This document shows positions 10,342 to 20,145 of a stretch of DNA of 64,000 bases, one piece after another (position 1 is the first letter of the stretch; the number at the start of each line of letters is the position of its first letter). Source of the stretch: Symsagittifera roscoffensis. Lineage: Eukaryota; Xenacoelomorpha; Acoela; Convolutidae. Position numbers and translations under genes: made by a program. Under the pieces are notes generated by a model. That model did not search any database and had not been told where the DNA came from. It worked only from the letters and a program-made list of their open reading frames with translations. The DNA is taken from assembly GCF_963678635.1 (NCBI RefSeq), contig NC_087067.1, positions 51,826,233 through 51,890,232 of the forward strand, given 5' to 3'.

Positions 10342-12281
10342 CCAATTAACAGTTTTTTATGGAAATATCGTTTCTATTGAAAACACTATATGTGCTGCAA
10401 TGTCTGATTTGATTTGTAATTTTTTTCAAAATTACCAAAAACAACTTTAACTGAGAGGAAAAGTTTAAATTAAATTAGCCACCAAAAAATGATTTTGAGT
10501 GTTTTTACAAAAGAGGTTTGTCCATTAATCAAGTGGCAATTTCCGTACAGAACATGCGTGTATGGATGTGTATGGTTGCGCACAATCTTTTCTGGTGGGA
10601 ACCTCGCGAGAAGGGACAGAACTGGAAAAAGTTATTTTGTTTACTATTTTGGAAAAGAATCAGAAACAAGCAAAATCCCCATGACACTCAATGCATTTCC
10701 ATGGTATGTGCGTTCGCGTTACTTCTATTTAAAAAAATCAATTGGTTAGTCTAAAAACTGATCCAGTGCAAGCCACTAGCTGTTTTTCCAAGAGTGAAAA
10801 TTGATTTTGAAAAAAAAACTTTGATTGATCTAAACTAAGCTATTTTTTCAGATGACACTCAGTTTAAAGTGAAACTTATCTAATTTTTGAACCATCTAAA
10901 GTTTGTCACATTTTTTTTGAATTTTCGGCATACAAAGCCATGTTTAAAGAATTTTCCAGCCCCTGTTCCAAACCTAGCGCCCACCAAAGAAGCTAATGTT
11001 TCGGAATTAAATTGCTAGATACAGATTTTTTCAAAAGCGAGTCAAGCCAATGCGTTTTCTACATCTCCGAAAGGCATCAAAGAGACGTCTTTTCTCAAAA
11101 AAAGTCACGAACAACACCTTAATTTTCCAAGTTATAGAAAGAACAAATGAACAAATGTTTAGATTAGGTTGGCCCTAGCGCGAAAGAAATGCAAATCAGT
11201 TTTATCGTCGCAAACTGTTATAATATTCTGCAATTTTTTTGTTTAGAACACGTAATTTTTTCTTTTTTTTTGTAAATTGGTGCCCACTCGCGGCGTTAAA
11301 AAATTTAAGTGGTTTAAAAGGGAGGCGTCTGTCTGCAAAATTTCGATGACGTTCCAAATAATAGGGTGTGAACCACTAAACACTAAAATATGACTGTGTG
11401 CCATAATGCCAGCTTTCGTTGTTTCTGCCAAATCGGATGTTGCCGCATCTCTTTGATTTCATTATAAAACGCTTGAAGAGCGGCCTGTTCGAAATTCAGC
11501 AAAAATGGTTTCAGGTTTATTGTCAAGGGTTAAGTTTTTTGGGCTTCTAAGATGGTTTGTTTTTACGTTTTATTTGGTAAAAAGGCATTTATGCAATTGG
11601 GAGCTTTTCCTAAAAGACAAACATGTATAGGGTAAAATTGAGAAAATGTTTCAGGAGATAGTTGAAATTTCCGTCAGCCAATCAAAAATTTGACTTTTCG
11701 AGCAACCGTATCATTTCCGTGTCGCCCAATTAGATAGTCCTTTCGTGATCATTTTGTCTGCTGTCAAATCTTACAAAATTTTTATAGCATCAGGTTTTTC
11801 AGTAGTTATGTCATGCTTATGCTCACTTCTCGTTCCAAAAACTTTGCCATCCGTTACTGTTGCTCGGCTTTTATGAGTCTCGTATTTTGAGCAATTCCAG
11901 TTCCTAATTGAGATTTGTTATTACGTTTAAGACACCAATAATCTTAGTTTATCTTTGGAGAATAAAGTAAAATGGAAATACGCTTCAAGTTTTATAGCTC
12001 AGCGAATGGTAACAAAATTGTTCAAGTGTGAAGCAGAAAGATTTTGTGTAAATTTTGTAAAATTCTCGAGTTTCTTTCAATTAGCACCATGTAGGTTATC
12101 TCTGTTTTAAAAGCGTGAACGAAGGATTTTTTCTCTTACTAATCGAAAGGCTTTATTTTCGGATTGCTAAAAGCATCAAGTGAATTAAGACTGGCTTTTC
12201 AGGCCTCAATTCTTACACTTGATTGGAATAGTACTGTAGTTATAAAAAAGACTTATTTTGAAATAAATTTACGCTAATAAA

Positions 12282-12372
12282 AGGGGTTAAATTATTGTGG
12301 GGTTATCTTGTTACGGGGTTGGGTTATAAGTTAAGGGGTGAAAAAACTGGGGGTTAAACAATGTGGGGCTAA
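12282..12372 (+). repeat. GGGGTTA-like G-rich degenerate array
   Basis: Seven or so variants of GGGGTT(A) occur within 90 bp on the plus strand. Runs of G every 8-16 bp could form a G-quadruplex. The units are too irregular for true telomere repeats. Confidence 0.6.
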
Positions 12373-14010
12373 GGACTGGGACACCGTTTTCAAAACAGTA
12401 CTCACAGCTCAATGCATGAACCAATGAAGAAAAAAAAAATTAGGACAACTTTTCCCTATACTTTTAATCAAAACTTTGACCCAAGCTGCTCAATACGCTA
12501 TTTGTTTCTTCAATTTTGTCGTTTTGCTTTAAGAGGTCAACGAAAACAATATCTGTTTTTTTTCGACTATTTTGAGATTCTCAATAAAGAAAAATCTTTT
12601 ATACTGAAACATAAGCCATGCAGCTTGTGCAAGTTCGGCTCTTAAGCGAAACGAGAACCTTTTGACTTAGGCAATTATTTACATTCTATGTTTTTGACAG
12701 TATTTCAATTTTTTCTTTTATTACTTCTTTGTAATATTTGTTAATAAACTTTTGTTTTCGGCTGTGATCATACTTTCAAGTGATCTGTTCTGATTTTCAT
12801 CAATCAAATTGAAAAAAAAAGTGTCGTATTGCTGAAAAAATGGATTTTACTACAATTATTCTCCTGAGGCGTTGATAAGGTTTCCAACATATGTTTGGCT
12901 AGAGTGAGGATTGTTCGGCGCCCGCGTTGACTTTTAGAAAAAAAATAAACGCAAAGGTAGCTGCCGCATTTCTCAGAAGTAGGGACTGAATTTTTGAGTT
13001 ATATGACTGTAATTAATTGGAAAACCCATTGTCGCCAATACATACTAATTTCGAAGCGGAGCGCTTTTTAGGTCGGTTTTTTCAAAGGTTTTAGTGATTT
13101 GGGAGAACTTGCAAAATCAATTTTGTGGACCGAAAAGAAGAGGGACAAAATTTTAATACTTTTTTTTGAAAATCCGCACCTCCCTCTCGAGAAAATCTAG
13201 ACATGCACCATAATTTCATAATTCAACTAGTGTTTTCTTCTTTTTTTTCGGGCAAGAGTTCTTTTTCTTTTTAGGCAAAACCCATTTTAAATTCAAGTTC
13301 TAACATTGATAAATATATTTCTAACCAACTTTTTTTTTGAAAAAGACAACACCAATTTCTACTCTGAGACACTTGTGAACGGACCTCTAGGTCCAATGTT
13401 GTTTTCCCAGGCAGTAAAACTGTTTGCGTGGCTTATGAGTTTTTTGAAAATAAATTACTACCCACAATGTAATGCCCGAAAAAAAAAATTATAATGACTA
13501 TTTGGCTTTTCGAATGACAGAACCGCTTTTGTTCACTATGGAGAGGCCGCAGATCTGTTTAATCACCAATAAGGAAGTTCTAAAATGAGTTATCACTTTG
13601 AGATGAATTATCCAGAATTCCAACCAATTGTTATTCCGTAATCACCCTTATCAAGTGCGTCAATCAAAATTTTATGTGCCAAACTCCAGTTGTTCAGTTT
13701 GTTCGATTTCTTTGTATTCGATTTCTTGGAAAATTGCCGACTTTGAACTGTTGAGTCTCGCGTCGTTTTTGACTTCCCAATTTTTCCTCCTACTCGGTCT
13801 CCACAATGACTTGTTTTGTACACTTCAGACTTCGTCATGGCCCTAAACCAGTCATAGTTGCTCGAACAGTTCCACGGTCCATCATACAGTATCATAAAGT
13901 ACCAAGTGGTTTGACTGTTCCAGATGACTGTCATTTGATTGAACCAATCACTTGCCAACCTTGAGTGAAGTCCCAAGAAGATTCAACCACTCGATCACAG
14001 TCCATTTCTA

Positions 14011-14029
14011 TCTCTCTCTCTCTCTCTCT
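14011..14029. repeat. (TC)n microsatellite
   Basis: A TC dinucleotide run of about nine units lies in non-coding DNA about 240 bp left of the giant element. Confidence 0.9.
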
Positions 14030-14267
14030 TCTCAGGTTTTTGGCTTATAGAAGATATACTCTACCTAGACGTCTTTTTTGTCGTGAATTGAAAATCGATT
14101 ATGATTTCTTTATTGGATCAAATGATGTCCCGGGTTGGTTGAAAGGATAACTACCGCTAGATCAGCAAATTTTCAGGAACGTAACTTCACTAATTTTCTT
14201 CCTGATCAGTGGCCACATATCCATGACTAGGTTTTGATTCAGCCACGATTCAGAGCTGAAATGCTAG

Positions 14268-14677
14268 TGAGTTAGGACCGATGGGTATAACTCATAGAGT
14301 AATTTCGGATAGGGTACACCGTCTGCTCGTCACGCTATCTTATTTTCGGCCGGATAGGTTCGTGCAACTTCTTAGTCTAATACCGATCCTAATCTTACTC
14401 TTATACTGTCTAGTCTCAGGTTGTTTAACTAGTCTCTGCTAGGCTCAATAGATCTAGGGTATACTGGTTTATTGCGGCTGCTGAAGTACTCGGGAGAGTT
14501 CAACTAATTTCTAAGTTAAATTCAAATCTCTCTGGTGCTGAAATTACAAGTAATTTCAGCACTTACAAATAAGTGGATTGTTAGTTAGATGGATCATGAT
14601 TGGTTAATATTAAATACTTTACATTGGTAAAATATCTAATTTATCCAATCATAAAATGTAGTTTAGATCAGGTTCCA
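14268..14677 (-). repeat. Element 3 3' LTR (left end)
   Basis: It is 410 bp and identical by eye to 62299-62708. On the minus strand it carries AATAAA (14468-14473), consistent with minus-strand transcription. A near-perfect palindrome, GTGCTGAAATTAC-AA-GTAATTTCAGCAC, lies at 14535-14562. A short purine stretch (minus-strand GGATGGG, 14678-14684) adjoins it and is the only polypurine-tract candidate. Confidence 0.95.
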
Positions 14678-14714
14678 CCCATCCGGGTTTTACAGAGTTT
14701 TTTAGATCCTAGAA

Positions 14715-15121
14715 TGTCCTAGATCTTAATTAACACCGTTATTATTTAATATTTCAGAGCATGAGTAGATAGAAAAAGGAAAGGGTCAATCCATCTCCAA
14801 TGGATTTAATATAAAACTGTCACACAAAAACATAATAAAATAGGTTGTTCGAGCCGTGTTTTTAATGACAATCACGTAGTCTGAGGATCCGAGACTCAGC
14901 TATGTGGTTGTGTTCGCATGCAAACGAAAGCTGATCAAAAGTCGTTTGACTGATGGCCTAAAAATGGTAACTTTTTACTTTGCCCTAAACAGACCAGAAA
15001 ATCAACTGGCAAGGTCGAGACGGTGAAAAACGAGTAGAATTAAGGTAACTGACGCATGCCAGTCGTTGATAGGTACTTTTTCTACGCTCCGTCGCTGTGT
15101 GATATTTGGGCGAATGTTACA
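14715..15121 (+). repeat. Element 2 5' LTR
   Basis: It is 407 bp, matching 38155-38561 with two substitutions seen (GGC/TGC near the three-quarter point and GCATGCC/GCCTGCC). AATAAA at 14834-14839 is a candidate polyadenylation signal in sense orientation. Confidence 0.95.
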
Positions 15122-15133
15122 TAGACGTTTTTA

Positions 15134-15151
15134 TGGCGCTCCTGGGTGGGC
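15134..15151 (+). other. Candidate element 2 primer-binding site
   Basis: TGGCGCTCCTGGGTGGGC is the first TGG-starting GC-rich string after the LTR, but it starts 12 nt downstream rather than immediately adjacent. I cannot match it to a tRNA from the sequence alone. Confidence 0.3.
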
Positions 15152-17433
15152 CTGTTAAAGGCATGAAACCATCATGATCAGCAAGCGTTTCAGCGACGTA
15201 CCCTCCGCTCCGGGCGTATGCCCGAGTTAGAGGCCTTAATGACCGTTATTGTACTCGGGGAAGGTGCGTACCCTCCGTCTAGTGCAATTTAGCTTTTTAA
15301 CTTAGTTAACACCGAAAATTCCGGGGGCCGGAGGGTTAGGTGGGAAATCTAGAGCCCGCTTGTCCTGAGGTCCCAGGACCAAAAACAATTAAAGAGAAAG
15401 CGTAAAACCAAACAAAAATAGTGTATAACCAAGAAAGAGCCAAAAATAAATTTATTTGAAAACAAAAAAGTACAAAAAACAGTAAAAAAAAAAAAAAAAA
15501 AATCCAAAAAAGACCAAAAACAGTAAAAAACATAAAGTGACAGTTTATATGTTATTTCCGGACGAGATGCGATCTGACCTTCCTATTTGTTGTTGTTTCA
15601 GATCGATTTATATCGTTTCTGATAGAAAGATTGTGTGTTTTGGTGAAGGGTTGGATACCCTCCCTCGAGTGTAATTTGAGTGTTTAAGCACGTTAATGGT
15701 GATTTTGCCGGTGACCGGAGGGTAGAGTGGCAAGCTGATCAACGTGTTCCACACTCAACAGGGACATCAAGGACAACATCCGCAACGACTGTTGGGTATC
15801 GTTGAAGCAATTTTAGTATCGTTCGGGTACTATTTCATTAAAACTTAAGTGGTGGGGGGCACGATTGGCGGTCTTAATTCGGATATTTTGGTGCAAAGGA
15901 GGGTATAGTACTATTCATTAAAGACTATTAATAGATTATTATCCTTATTATATATTACTTATCTCCTCAATTAGACCCAAAAAACACCCAATTTTGTCGA
16001 AAATCATCGATTTTCGATCAAACTGTAGACCCCCAAATTTTTGGATATCCGAGCTTTTCCGTACAACAAAAAGATTTTATATAGGGAGTAGCTACGTAGT
16101 TCGATCCCCCTAACTAAAGAAACCGCGTGAGAAAAGACTCAGTAGAAGTTGGAAAAAACCAAAATTTTTCGGTCAAAATTTCGATAATTTTTTGAATTTT
16201 GTCACTCTGTTTTGGGGATCGAGTTTTTGAGTTTTTAGAGTTAGAGCAATAAAATTTTTTGCGCTAGGAGCGTGCTAGCATAACGTGCTCGGTTACTAGA
16301 GAAATTTTTGGGTAACCCTCCGAGTAGCTCCGTGGATAGAGCTAACGACTTAAGATTTGGAAAAGGAAGGAATCGGAGGGTCCAAATTTGATAGTTTTTG
16401 GCCAAATTTTTGTTTCTAAACCAATTTTGGTCCGGTTTTTTGCCTTATTCCAGTGCCGTACAGGGCTACTACGCTCATTTCAAGTATTTTTAGGCACTTT
16501 CGACCGGAATTGCGAAAAAAGTCTTTCAGATCCTATACAGGTGGTGAAAAAGGCCATTTTGACGAACGCGTTTTTGGCGATTTCTCAAAGACTAGTTTTC
16601 CGATCGGGATAATTTTGGTACCATAAGTCGACGTTTTTGACCACTTTTCCGAATCGCAACCGTTTTTGGGTTGATTATTTCGGAAAAGAAAAATTTTTTA
16701 GAATTTGTTGGTTCGGAGGGTCCAAATCACGGGCAACCCTCCGAGCGGCAGAAAATTTTATCAAAACATCTTTTTATTCAACTGGAAAGGTTGACCGTGT
16801 CAGCCAACCTAGTTTTAAGTCAGGTAGACCGCTTTCAGAGGCTTTACTGCGGTGATATAACCCTTTTTCTTGATTTTGGGGGAACCCTCCGAGGTGACCC
16901 TCCGGAGTCAGCTAAACCCTATAGCAACCCTCCTTAGTGGAAAATTTCCACGAGATCACCCTAAGAAGTTAAAACAGCTCCCCTTAGAGCTCCTAGCTTG
17001 TTTTGACGCTTTTTGAAGCGAGGGGGAGAACCTTCTTTGAAGCGAGCGAGATCGAAAAATTTGAAAATTTTGGAGGTACCCTCCGAAGTAACCCTCCGGA
17101 GCATATTAAGCATCTTATTGACCCTCCTTAGTAAATTTGGGGGGACCCTCCGAGGTAACTTGGGTGATTAGGGTACCCTCCGAGGTAACCCTCCGGAGCG
17201 TCTTAAACCTTCCAACGATCTTCCTTGTTAGAGACTTGAGTAAACTTTCTGTGGCTATTTGGGCAACGGAAAATATCCATTGAATTAGGATCATATTAGG
17301 ATATTAGGCGTGCTTATCAGGATCATAAGAACCCATTTTGACCCGGAAATTCGTGATCAACTTTGGATTCTACATTGGGTGTATTAGAAGTACCCGAACA
17401 AAATTTTTTTTGATTGTGATTTTGGTTGTGTGG

Positions 17434-17545
17434 TTGCCTTGAGCTACTTAATAGGAAAGTTCGGGCAATCCGGGAACAAATAAAGGAAGACCTCGGTGGG
17501 TGTATTAGGCAAATACACACCCACTTGAGAAGAAAAATTGTTCCC
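17434..17545 (+). ncRNA. Leader RNA module, copy 1
   Basis: Predicted pairings: TTGCC (17434) with GGCAA (17464); GAGCT (17441) with AGTTC (17458); GGGAACAA (17472-17479) with TTGTTCCC (17538-17545). The last pair encloses a hairpin GTGGGTGTAT / ATACACACCCAC (17496-17524). A downstream ACTTGGA...TCCGAGT hairpin follows. Copy 2, 185 bp on, keeps the folds with changed bases. This is a cis RNA element of the retrotransposon, not an independent gene. Confidence 0.6.
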
Positions 17546-17618
17546 TACTCTCGTGCACTTGGAGCAGTCCGAGTGTGGGAGAGCTTTTTCATAGACTTTA
17601 GAAATTTTCGATCAGAGG

Positions 17619-17728
17619 TTGCCTTGAGCTACTCAGTAGGACAGCTCGGGCAATCGCAGGACACCTAAAAGAAGACCTCGGTGGGTGTATTAGGCAGACA
17701 CACACCCACTTGAGAAGACTGTGTCCTG
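17619..17728 (+). ncRNA. Leader RNA module, copy 2
   Basis: It has the same layout as copy 1: TTGCC/GGCAA (17619, 17649); GAGCT/AGCTC (17626, 17643), where copy 1 has a G-U pair; CAGGACAC/GTGTCCTG (17657-17664, 17721-17728), a completely different stem sequence that still pairs; and the same GTGGGTGTAT hairpin (17681-17710). A TCGGA...TCCGA hairpin follows near 17741. Confidence 0.6.
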
Positions 17729-18195
17729 GGCTTCGTTCTTTCGGATCGTTCCGATTGGGGGAAGTCTTTTTCTTTAAGACTAAGTTTTATTTATCTATTT
17801 CTGAATCATCACTGCTTTTTATCAAAGATTGTTTAATTTTAGCAAAGCAGTGACTTGATAAATTGTGTGGCGATAAATTGATACTGACAAAAGGTCGCTG
17901 TCACCTGTAGGATATTCTTATCTGATTATCGATTGTGTTTTGTGTGTCGATTATATCTTGTGGAAACTTAGTGATACTGTTATACTATACAACCGGGTTG
18001 AGTTAGCATTATATCAATACTGGGTAGACCCTGTGTGTAACTTTAGCTGAGTCACTAATTTAGTCGTGAGAGATCTAAGAGACATTTTGATACTGACGGA
18101 ATCGAGTAGGCAGCGTTAAGTGATTTAACTAAATCTTGTTTGTGGTACGTTTGCATTGCCATCAAATTACGAATACTTTCATTTTGATAAAAACT

Positions 18196-20145
18196 ATGCA
18201 GCGCAGGGACTCGCTAGGATCGACTACTAAAATTCCCAGGCTAAGCAAGGGAAGCACGCGGAAGTTTAGAACTAGGCGTAGCCAAACCTCGTTTAGCAGC
18301 GCTTCCGACGCGTTTGCTGAAGACGAATCGACTAAAGGTCAACCTGATCTTTCAGTGAGCGAAATGAAACTAAGGAGCGAGAAAAACCTCGATGGCAATC
18401 AAAGGCGGAGCGCCGAAGCCGAGCCTGCGAGCGAAACGCTGGTGGATCCCTTTGACGAAGGGGAGCGAACGCTCATTCGACCCGACTTTGAGCCAGACGA
18501 GGTCCTCGAACGGGAGGAAGCCGAGAGGACAGAGGAGACCTCGGAGCGTCCCGAGGTCGAACCTCGGGAGGAAGTGTTGTACAGGGGAATGTCCAAATCA
18601 GAGACTAAGAGCTATAAATGGAGAAAGGAACCTTCACATCTGACAAGTGCACACTCATCCTTGGCCAAACAGAGTAACAACGCGATGATGTCGAGTATGA
18701 GTCCGGGTGAAGAGCAGACGTTCTCGAAGGCCAAGAAGAGTTGGAAGTCCTTGTACGACGAACGCATGGCGTCACTACCAACTGTAGGTTTGACTTCCAG
18801 TGATGACTACCCGGAGATAACCCATCCGGATGTGAACTTCACACCGTGCCCAAGGAATGATATGAGCAGGAAGGCGTCATCAACCTCGCCGACCAGGCCC
18901 ATGTCAGATGGGATAACGATGGGAGCGTCGTCAACCTTCGACAGATTAATGACGTCGATGAGCAAGCTAAGAGGCGGTGCGTCATCAAGCACCAGGCTGC
19001 AGCCGCCGTTGACCTCATCTTCGCTGGGACTAACCCCGTCATTTGGGGCCACTGGCGACATAAGTGACATGTTCGCTGGCGTAATGAATGGTCTGGATGA
19101 ACTGAGACGGGACATGACTAAAAGAATAGATCAGGTGGATGAGAGTGCTCACAAGGGTCAAGATAATCTGAGAGACGAGCTAACGCACGTGAAGTCGCAG
19201 GCGAGGTTTGATCAGGCTCAATTGATTCATAACACCGATCAATGCCTGGCTGAGAGCCTGGCACAGGCAAACAAAGAGTCAGAGGAAAGAGAGGCAAGGA
19301 TGACAAGAGAGATCGAGCGATTATTGAATGATCATGATAATACCTACGCCCAAACGATGAGTGGCCTGGAGAAGAGGTTAGACGCCAAATCTGACTTGAT
19401 GATGCGGAAGCTTGACGCGATCCTGAATGGGAGTAGTTGGCAGGAGCATTCCAACTCAAGGGAGCGCTCAAGCCATGCGAATGTTGGAGATGGTACGGGC
19501 AACAGTGCCAGAGCCCAGCAAGGCTCGAGAACGAACTACGAACATAGAAACAAGGAGCGGCCAAGGGCAGCCCCGCAGAGGCCTGGCTGGACGAATCCAG
19601 TACCGCCGGAGGCAGATGCCACCCCGGAGACAAGATTGCCAACCGTGCCACAAGTCAGTTCAGTACCAGATCTGACTACAGTCTCGCAAGACACAACGAT
19701 GTATGCCTCGATGTTTGAGCCTCTGAACAGATCTCTTGAAACATTCATCACCAAGCTCTCGAAGTCAACCGAGAGAGGAGAGAGGTCAAGAACAACACTG
19801 AAAAAGCCGAAGTCATATAAAGACGAGTCAGACGGCTGCATTGATACTTGGATAGAGGTGATAAAGTTACACTTTGAGGAAGAGAATCTCTCCAAGAAAC
19901 AAGAGTGCAGCGCGCTGACGAGCAACCTGGAGGGTACTGCATTAAATTGTGTAATGGCGAAAAGAGCCAATGAGAGAGACAGCGCTCGCAAGATATTCGA
20001 CATCCTGCTGAATCGTTTCGGCTCTGGAGTACAAGGGCACCAGGCCATGGTGAAGTTCGAGAAGAGGCGTCAGAGAGATGAAGAATCAATAGATAAATTC
20101 TTGGACGACCTTGAATTGCTCAGGAGGAGAAGCAACCCGGATTAG
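18196..20145 (+). CDS. Element 2 Gag, amino-terminal part, ended by in-frame TAG
   Basis: Start chosen at the first ATG (18196); the frame upstream is open only from a TTG. The frame runs 649 codons to a TAG at 20143-20145. Residues 1-290 are charged and low in complexity, about 290-420 are helical and Glu/Arg-rich (coiled-coil-like), and the last 100 residues resemble a Ty3-type capsid (a DTWIEVIKLHF start and a helical arginine-rich end). The same frame continues after the TAG with matching capsid and zinc-knuckle sequence, so the stop is either a single-base nonsense change or a readthrough site. No obvious readthrough context was identified. Confidence 0.85.
   Translation: MQRRDSLGSTTKIPRLSKGSTRKFRTRRSQTSFSSASDAFAEDESTKGQPDLSVSEMKLRSEKNLDGNQRRSAEAEPASETLVDPFDEGERTLIRPDFEPDEVLEREEAERTEETSERPEVEPREEVLYRGMSKSETKSYKWRKEPSHLTSAHSSLAKQSNNAMMSSMSPGEEQTFSKAKKSWKSLYDERMASLPTVGLTSSDDYPEITHPDVNFTPCPRNDMSRKASSTSPTRPMSDGITMGASSTFDRLMTSMSKLRGGASSSTRLQPPLTSSSLGLTPSFGATGDISDMFAGVMNGLDELRRDMTKRIDQVDESAHKGQDNLRDELTHVKSQARFDQAQLIHNTDQCLAESLAQANKESEEREARMTREIERLLNDHDNTYAQTMSGLEKRLDAKSDLMMRKLDAILNGSSWQEHSNSRERSSHANVGDGTGNSARAQQGSRTNYEHRNKERPRAAPQRPGWTNPVPPEADATPETRLPTVPQVSSVPDLTTVSQDTTMYASMFEPLNRSLETFITKLSKSTERGERSRTTLKKPKSYKDESDGCIDTWIEVIKLHFEEENLSKKQECSALTSNLEGTALNCVMAKRANERDSARKIFDILLNRFGSGVQGHQAMVKFEKRRQRDEESIDKFLDDLELLRRRSNPD

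Larger units (their letters stand above)
10342..14263. other. Host non-coding DNA
   Basis: This 3.9-kb AT-rich stretch shows no convincing gene, RNA or transposon. It contains a G-rich array (12282-12372) and a (TC)n run (14011-14029). Short open frames, including one of 122 codons on the minus strand (13608-13976), show no domain, signal peptide or composition bias. Confidence 0.6.
15122..18195 (+). other. Element 2 structured leader (3.1 kb)
   Basis: This long non-coding leader precedes gag. It holds many copies of ACCCTCCG and of its complement CGGAGGGT, often positioned to pair: 15270-15277 with 15329-15336, 15657-15663 with 15717-15723, and 16315-16321 with 16375-16381. Runs of CCCTCCGAGGT-ACCCTCCGGAG lie at 16880-17200. 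A hairpin CTCcGGGC-gtat-GCCCgAG lies at 15208-15227, an A18 run at about 15483, and two homologous folded modules at 17434-17770. The features fit cis-acting RNA functions such as packaging, dimerisation or internal initiation; which one is unknown. Confidence 0.75.

Noticed and set aside
12282-12372. Interstitial telomere array
   Set aside because: Units are irregular GGGGTTA-like strings with variable spacing and no tandem TTAGGG-type period.
13608-13976. 122-codon minus-strand open frame in host DNA
   Set aside because: No domain, signal peptide or composition bias and no splice context; compatible with chance.
325-14029. CRISPR arrays, operons or bacterial ribosome-binding sites
   Set aside because: No regularly spaced direct repeats; the DNA is eukaryotic with spliced and LTR-element genes.
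16315-16381. tRNA-like fold in the element 2 leader: 7-bp acceptor-like stem ACCCTCC/GGAGGGT, a perfect D-arm-like AGCTC...GAGCT and a following CCA
   Set aside because: The anticodon stem does not pair and there is no T-arm consensus; the acceptor-like stem is one of the reiterated CCCTCCG modules of the leader.
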